This document shows positions 22,501-31,500 of a stretch of DNA of 64,000 nt, in pieces (the first letter of the stretch is position 1; every line of letters begins with the position of its first letter). The position numbers were made by a program, and so were the translations under genes. The notes under the pieces are model-generated. The model ran no database searches and had not been told where the DNA came from. It saw only the letters and a program-made list of their open reading frames with translations. Source of the stretch: Mytilus galloprovincialis. Lineage: Eukaryota; Mollusca; Bivalvia; Mytilida; Mytilidae. The stretch covers positions 61,183,121 through 61,247,120 of the forward strand of contig NC_134846.1 in the NCBI RefSeq assembly GCF_965363235.1. The letters run 5' to 3'.

Positions 22501-25500
22501 CTCTTGAATATCAACAGTTTTAAAGAAGCTGAAATTAAATATCATAGTGTTTTATTGATTTAATTTTCGTGTACGCTTCATCAAGCATTCCATTATAACA
22601 TAGAAACGGTGATATCATTCTTTGATCTTTTCCTAATTACTATCTTCAGCGATGTAATAATCTTTCACATTTAAATGATCTGCTTGATTCCATTCTTGAT
22701 GTTTCATAGTAGAAATATTATAATTCCTTTTAGTCTTAATTGTGTCAAAGTGACAAAAACCCGACCAAAGAGCAGAAAAACAGCAGAAGACCACCATGCG
22801 GCATAAAGTGCATCATGTAAGGAGAGTTAAGGATCTATTAAAATCCCAACAAAAACATGCTATATAGTTACGAACTTGGGCTCTCTGATAAAAACAAAAA
22901 CAAAAATTGGGTTGTGCTATTTCGTTGCAATCAGTTTTCTATTGGTGGAAGAAGCCGGAGTTCCAGGAGAGAACCACTGAATTTCGATAGGAAAACAGAC
23001 AATCCAAGTTAATTGATATTGGAGTCGAACACATCTGCCAAGTTCAGGATTCGAACAGAGTTGGCAGGCTATTACTACAGTAGTGAGACTACTTACACCA
23101 ATCGGCCACCCACAAAGGAGAAAACACTACGATTAAGCACACGTCGTAGTTTAGGCAATACATGACGGTGTAACCAGTATAATGTATAATTACAAATGAT
23201 GCAGTGTTACTTCCCTTCCTTATTTTACTTTACATGGGAGTATTTTCTTTAGAAGAACAATGCAATAATACACAGGGTTTTATAGATTAGATTCAGTACC
23301 ACAAAGTGAACTGAGTGTGTCATGCTCTTGAGGTCAAATATTCAAAAGCACAACTTGATAAAGGTACAATGTACTTCCTTTCAACTAAAATTAATTATTT
23401 CTTTAAGGCTGTTTCGACCTAATAAATTTGTTTTTTTAAATTCTCAAAGGTACTCGAATTGATTTATTCCCCTTTAATTGATATTTACAATAAAAAAAGT
23501 TACAAAAATGTAATTAAAATGATAAATATCGCTGGTCTAACATAACTCTCTGTTCAACCATGTCTATAATATATAGATTAAGTACATTAGAGATATGTAC
23601 AACGAGTAGAACGAAGTTTTGTTTAAGTATTCCGGGGGAGGGGGAGAGACTTCGAAACGAAAAAAACAAAACAAAAAAAAAACCCAAACCAAATTCAATT
23701 TTGGACGAAAAAGTACCGATTCATGATCAAGTCATCACAATATTCATGGTTTCTTGTCCCTCGTTTTCCCCCATGGAATTATCTGTTCGGTTTTGACTTT
23801 TGAGTTTGACTATCACGCTGGTCACGATCTTTTATATTTTATATAAACATTTTAATTGAAAGCAATTGTAATTATTCTTAGTTATGAATTATGTTTTGAA
23901 AATATATAATGAATTAAGTCAACAGTTTTGTTCAGGACTAGTGGTTTTATTTTATTGGAGAAATATGTGACGTGTTAGAAAAAAAATCAGACAAGACTTG
24001 CACACACATTTTAGCTGGTTAATGTCAAGCTGCTGACCAAATTTGAAGTCATTCTGTTCAATAGTACTGAGAAAAAAGTGACAGAAATATTTTTTAAATG
24101 ACCGGATAGACAAGGTGAAAGTATTATTGGATAATCAAAGAGATGAAGCACATACTAATCGTAAGGCTCTGATTTCAGTGTGCGTAGCACTTTTTACTGA
24201 AATATTTTTTTTTAGGTCTTTAAAATAAATATAACTAAAATCTCAGGTTCATGCTTGTACATTGGTTTTAACAACAGTATGAAATATATATGATATATAA
24301 AGAAACAAATGCATGTAATGTCAACTTAAAAATTCCTTAATTTATGTTTGGGGACGCAATAATATGATGTCTAACGTTGACAACTGACTCAATGAAAAAC
24401 AACAAAACATAGTGAGTTAATAATTAATTTCTTAATTGTCTTTTTATGGAATATATGGTACTCTCCATAGCATTTTAAACAATTTAAGTGTATTGCATTG
24501 TTCCATAGTTTATAACCATGCATTGCTTATCGTTAAATGATATAGTGCATTTTAAAGGTCAAATAATAAAGTCATCCAATCAAAAGTCAATACCATAAAT
24601 GAAAACATTAAAAAGCTTTTAAAACGAACTCAAAATCAATCAGATTCAATTTAATTGCACGTTTTATAATTAATATGATAGATTACCGATCCTTTTTAGG
24701 GTGTAGAACTGATAATTAAAACATGGTTTCATTTCAAGATGGATGAGACGGTGATTGGAGTTAAAAGTTTTCTCTATTTTCCTTTGATTCAATTGAAATT
24801 TAACATTACAGAAGCACAATCAGCTTCTGATATGCAATCTCAGTTATTAAAGAACAAGAGGATGATTGATGATTTCCAACCAATGGTGTAACAATGTACC
24901 AATTGATATCCTACCAATGGTGTAACAAAGTACCAAATCATATAAAACAAAATGCTAAAAATGTAAAAATGCCTATCCAAAATGGTGTAACAACCAACCA
25001 ATTGATATAAAACCAATGGTGTTACAACGTACCAATTGATATACAACTAATGATGTAACAACGTACCAATTGATATACAACCAATGGTATAGCAACATAC
25101 TAATTGATATACAACTTATGATGTAACAACGTACAAATCGATATACAACTAATGATGCTACAACGTACCAATTGATATACAACCAATGGTATAACAACAT
25201 ACCAATTGATATAATATATCAAGATATACAACCAATAATGTAACAACGTACCAATTGATATACAACTAATGATGTAACAACGTACCAATTGATATACAAC
25301 CAATGGTATAACAACATACCAATTGATATACAACCAATAATGTAACAATGTACCAATTGATATAAAACCAATGGTGTAACTCTGTACCAACTGATATAAA
25401 ACCAATGGTGGTGGCACAACGTACCAATTGATATAAAATCAATGGTGAAACAACATACAAATTTATATCAAACTTATAGTGTAACAACGTACCAACTGAT

Positions 25501-28500
25501 ATTCAAACAATGACCAATGGTTTAAAAACGTACCAATTGATATCAAACCAATGGTGTAACAACGTACCAACTGATATACAACCAATGGTGTAACAACGTA
25601 CCAATTGATGTCAAACCAATGGTGTAACAACGTACCAATTGATATACAACCAATAGTGAAACAACATACAAATTGATATCAAACTTATAATGTTTACAAT
25701 GTACCAATTGATATTCAACCAATAGTGTAACAACGTACCAACTGATATTCAACCAATGGTGTAACAACGTTCCAATCGATATCAAACTAATGGTGTAACA
25801 ACGTACCAATTGATATACAACCAATAGTGAAACAACATACAAATTGATATCAAACTTATAATGTTACAACGTACCAACCAGTGGCGGATCACGGAATTTG
25901 GAAAGGGGGTGAAGGTTTTAACTCTCGCCGATCGGAGCGAGTCGAAAAATTTGGGACCTTTTTGAGGCTATAAACATAAAATATAAAATGTAATATGCAC
26001 TTTTTAAACGGTTCCTGGCGTGGGGCATGTATATTTTGTAGTTGCGGTAAAGTGTAAGGGTTGGATATTTTCGATGCTGTATTCTCCCTATTATTGTCTA
26101 TCATTAATGATACTAGTAGTATGTATGGATCCAAAGCTATGTTCTGATAAATTTGATGTGCATGGGACTTATCAGTAAAAAATAGATATGGAAAATTTTC
26201 GCCGGTATAAATAAAAATTTAAAATACGACAGTCACGAGTTAAAAAAGACAAACAAGCAATTTTTATCCAAATGTTTGGTTGATATATTTCACCCAACAA
26301 AATTAAGGGAAGTGAGGGTTTTCAAATCAACCAAAGGCTAATAATGAATCTGAAATGCAGGTTGCAGTCTGGTCTTGAAAAAAGTATTTAATATATCAGT
26401 TCGGCGAAACAGATATACCGGCCAGACATGCAAACTCTTGCCACAAAATAAAATATGCTCGTTTTTATTCATCATGTTCATTGAATGCTTAATAATTCTG
26501 TTGGAAATTTTCGTTTCTAATAGGAAAAATGTGGACAAGATTATTGTTTTCAATCCAGATACGACCAGAATTTTTGTTTAAGGCAAAAATCAGAGTCAAT
26601 TTTTTTTCTCTCCAATATCTTAGACTGTCTCCTCAAATCAAATTGTTCGTACATTAGACTTTAAATGTATATATAATAGGCTATTATTTGAACTTGGAAT
26701 TATTTTTAATTATGGAATTTGCATTATTTCTTGTGCTTGAAATTTTTAATAAATTCCATGTTTATTTGGAAGTATAATGTTTTGAGCGGTTCATAACACT
26801 TTTCATACAATGTGTTTTGTATAGATAGTGTTGTGCGCGGCACAGTACATTCTATTGAAAATGTACTATTTTTTTTGTAATAGAAAGTGTTGTGCGCAGC
26901 ACAGAACATATAAGTTCAGAATAAACATGGAATTTATCAAAAAGTTTCCAGAACAAGAATTTATGCAAATTCCATTATTAAAAATAATTCCAAGTTCAAA
27001 TTATAGCCTGTTATATAGCTTTTGTGGACGAGGCGCGCGTCTGGCGTATATACAAAACTTAGTCCTGGTATTTATGATGAGTTTATTTATACTGACGGGA
27101 TCATTTTTCAGCTATGTTATTTTAAAATAGGCTGGGGCGTTTGGGGTTAAACATGTTTTCGTAGGTGTTTAATATTGATGCGGAACTTTTTTGTCATGAG
27201 AGTGTAATAGGCTATATATATAGAGTATTACTTTCTGTTTGGTGGAATAATGAAATAGAAGTCAATACCTTCTTGCTCAATCCTGTGTCGCTTTGAAGGT
27301 GTCATGATTGTCATCCTCAGCAAAAGCAATGTGTTACTGTAATTTGAATATTAAAATGACTGAGCGACGTTTTTTTCGATGCACTGGTAAACTCCACCAC
27401 AGCGAATCACAGACACATGACTTTGAAAATCAGTAGATTCCAGCGAAAAATATCTTTATAATTAAAGAATTGTCGCATAAAAATAAAATAAAGAGTACAT
27501 GGGAAAGTTCACGAAGTCTAGTCTGATTAATCATTTTCCAAAAAAAAAAAAGAGCAAAAGGGAGGGGGGGGGGGGGGCGTACGCCCTCGACGCCCCCTCT
27601 GAATCCGCCACTGCCAACTGATATTCAACCAATTGTTGTAACAACGTTCCAATTGATATAAAACCAATGGTGTAACAACGTACTAATTGATAAACAACAA
27701 ATGATGTAAAATAAATTACCAATTGATATCAAATTAATAGTGTAACATTGCACCAATTAAAATCCAAACAATAGTGAAACAACGTACCAACTGATATCAA
27801 ACCAATGGTGTTACAACATATAATATTTGCGGCAGACTCACTGTGAATCAATCAAGTAAACAAATAAAGTGTCAATAGATATTCATGGGTTTCTAAATTT
27901 ATTGTCGTCGAATTGTCATCAAATAAAATTATTACGTTTTACATTCTTTTTAAATTCGATTTTTAATTATCTTCTTGAAAAAAATATATGTATTTTATTA
28001 AGTACTCAACTACTCTTTTAACGATATTACTTCAATAGGATTTTTACTCAGTGTTTTATTGTTATAACTTGAAAAAGTTCGATTAAGGATTGTTTCTTCT
28101 AATATTTACATAAAGTTTACCAACTTAATTTACATGTATGTAAATAGTACAATTTTATAATGGTTTTAAAACATTTTTTACCCATTTCCTTTTGCATTTC
28201 ACAAATGGATGAATTACAGAAGTGCAGAGATCTTATATATCAACATGAATTCTTTAAAAAAAATTAGAGACGCAATAATTTGATATATATTTAGTCCTCT
28301 AATCTAGATCCAGTGAGTATTTTGTATATCCCATATACACAAGGTCTAATAATTCTCACAGTGTAGATACTATTCTGTACGCTATCCGGAAGTCGCGATT
28401 TTCGAAGCGAGAACTTTTTGGATAGTATGTGAAATTTGATGGATATACTGAATTTAACGGTAAGTGGATCATCTGTACATTGCTGAATGATTAATTCAGC

Positions 28501-31500
28501 TGACATCGATATTCTCAAATGGTTTAGAATTAAATTTAGCACATTCATTATTCGTATCTCTGTCTTAATCAATAGATTTTCAAGTGCATCACTAAGGACA
28601 ATCAGTCTGTGAACCTAAAAACAATCTTTTTACCCTCTTAGTGTACAAATTAACGTAAATACCAGACTTAATTAACTAAATGAAATATATTTCAAGTGGT
28701 GGTAAAAGTTTCAACCAGATCTTTGAAGCCAGAAATAAGAAAATAACACTTGTTTGAATTTCTCACTGTACGATCAGTCTCGCTTGTATATTTTGAAACT
28801 GTATGATCAGTCGTTATTTCACTGTATTCTAGTAGTGATTTCAAAGTTATCTACGATACATTTAGAAGATGTCATTTTTCTAAATAACACAAATATATTT
28901 CAATAAATTCACATCCTGAAAACTTATATGAAACATGTTTAGCTTAATAGGGTGTACTCGACTTACTACATTCAGTATAAGGATGTTAAATGTTGTTAAA
29001 ATCTTTATATTTCACTGTATTCTAGTAGTGATTTCAAAGTTATTTACGATACATTTAGAAGGTGTCATTTTTCGAAATAACACAAATATATTTCAATAAA
29101 TTAACATCCTGAAAAAAACTTATATGAAACATTGAAGGCCGTACTTTAACCTATAATGGTTTAATTTTTAAATTGTTATTTGGATGGAGAGTTGTCTCAT
29201 TGGCACTCACACCACATGTTGCTATATCTATTAGCTTAATAGGGTGTACTCGACTTACTACATTCAGTATAAGGATGTTTAAATGTTGTTAAAACAAGAG
29301 GAAGGTTTGTTGTATGTATAAGTTTCAGAATTGTCCTCCGTTATACTTAAAATTGTACAAACGCACAGATTTAATTGTAATACAAAAATGCATGTATTTA
29401 CACACATTCGAGGCCGTACTGTAGCCTATAATTGATCACAGTTACTTCACTTTGTTTTGGGAGTAGAGCTATTTCGGTGACACCCAATTGTACAACACTG
29501 CGGGGGTTTATAATGATAATGAAGTCCGTCTTTCCGTTCGTTCGTTGGACATTTATACTATGTTTGGCCGGTTTTGTAAGTACATCTCCTCATTTACCAC
29601 TTAACAGTGGCGGATCCAGAAATTTTCATAAGTGGGGGCCCACTGACTGACCTAAGAGGGGGCCCGCTCCAGTCACGCTTCAGTGATTCCCTATATAAGC
29701 AACCAATTTTTTCCCCAAAAAGGGGGGCCCGGGCCCCCTGGGCCTCCCCCTAAATCCGCCTATGCTTAATATACAATGGGGTTTTCAGCCATTTTTAAAT
29801 GGAAAGAGGGTCCAATCCAGGAGAAAAGGGGATTCCAAATATATGTTCCCATACAAATGCATTGATAGTTAAAAAGGGTTTCAATCCGCCGGATCGCCTT
29901 TTTTTTTTATCCGTCACTGATATGACTTAATTAATCTTTCCCGGATTCCTTATCATAAATTATAATGACTGTATTGTGCACCGTCTATTTCGAATTAAAG
30001 TAAACATCTTTTATGGGGGTTCTTTGTATAAGATACGGACTATGCATTATATGGGGCACCTATCAGGTTTTTCCAACACCACCTCCTAAACCAATTATAA
30101 AAGTTCTGAACTGAATTGCTCCATTTTTAATCAATTAATGCAAATATGCACCTTCTATTTCTATTTTTTGGTGAAAATATTTTTCATGTTTTTATATCTC
30201 AAATACGGACTTTGCCATAGTTTTATATTGGGCGTATCTATTTTATATCCACAAATTCCTTCAGACACTTAACTTTGTGAATCTTTTTTAGATTCTTTAT
30301 CATTTAATTCAATTGTGCACCTCTTATTTTCATTTTTTTTTTTAGAAAACTCACTGTTTTCTCCTTCCGTGATAAGGGCTTTTCCACTACCTTATTGGGT
30401 GGTACCCATTCACTATACGCAACTTTCCTAAACTTACCATATATTAATAAAACTTTCTCAGATTCTTTATCAAATGATGCCACTCTGCACCTATATTTTA
30501 GTTGGTTTTTTTTTTTTTTGGGGGGGGGGGGGGGAGTATTTTTTCCAAAACATGGACTTCAGAAGCGGCGGGAGAATACTTTCGTTAATTCTTTTCTCAA
30601 TACCTCAAGTTTTTAAACAAATCACTGCATGTTGTATTGAGTTGTAAATACTTAAATTTACATATATTACTTCAAAAAGAAGATGAAATATTATTGCCAA
30701 TTGATTGCCAATTTAATTATACAACTTTCCCTCCGCGTCTCAAATGTTCCCTGAATAAAATAATACACATGAGACAAACCAACGACCATAAATTATATAC
30801 AGCGAGGTAATACGTATTTGTTAGATCTAACCCACACACACCAACACAAACACCGATACACACCAACAACCCTTTTAACCCTGCACAATTGAAATATGAA
30901 AAAAAACAAAAACGTTTAAATCCCTTTTAAATAAGCTGTACTCGCCAGACCGATAAAATGCCAAACTTAAAGCAAACAACATCGAACAAAAATGAGGACA
31001 AAATCACAAATATTCAAAACGACAACGCAGTGAAGCAGTGATATAACTTAGGAAGCTACCATTTGATTTTTAGGGGGGGGGGGCTAGGATGGAAAATTGT
31101 TTCCTGCTTTTTTTATATTTGTAATCTCTATCCTGCCTTTTTATTTTTCAGTCTATTCGGTCCTGCCTTTTTTTCTTAGCTTATCCTGACTTTTTTACAA
31201 CAAATGTCATCCTGCCTTTTTTTTTCCAAGTTACTCATCCTGCCTTTTTTTTTACGACCATTGGTTGACGACCTAAATTATCCCATTGACTGGGACAGAT
31301 TAGGTGAACGTTTGTTGGTAACAATCACTGCTCACTATGTACTTGTTAAAGACACTGAATCTGTGGGGTCACATAAGGTTCTCAACACCTAAATAAAGTA
31401 ATTCGAAAAACTAATCCGGAATAATACGATGTGTTGATTTATATCAATAATATAAATCAAAACATAAAGGTTATTCCTGAATAATTTTTCGAATTATTTT

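Noticed and set aside
22905-23115. tRNA gene
   Set aside because: A and B boxes are present, but acceptor and anticodon stems are not intact and a SINE body follows.
24840-25842. Six overlapping minus-strand open frames with repeated YQLVRCYT/HWLYINWYV motifs
   Set aside because: They are frame-rotated readings of the 34-bp satellite, whose 102-bp superperiod happens to lack stops. There is no start context, splice site or domain.
24878-25878. CRISPR-like array
   Set aside because: Units abut without unique spacers, and the context is an animal genome; it is an ordinary satellite.
28291-28572. Minus-strand 93-aa open frame as an extra exon of the Ly6-type gene
   Set aside because: It overlaps the 55-bp inverted-repeat arm, lacks cysteine pattern and splice sites in suitable phase, and is not needed: exon 1 and exon 2 join in frame without it.
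29508-29575. Plus-strand signal-peptide-like exon MKSVFPFVRWTFILCLAGF with a gtaagt donor
   Set aside because: It includes a TTCGTTCGTT tract like those of the repeats at 49086 and 55383. It lies antisense in an intron, and no downstream plus-strand exon of matching phase was found.
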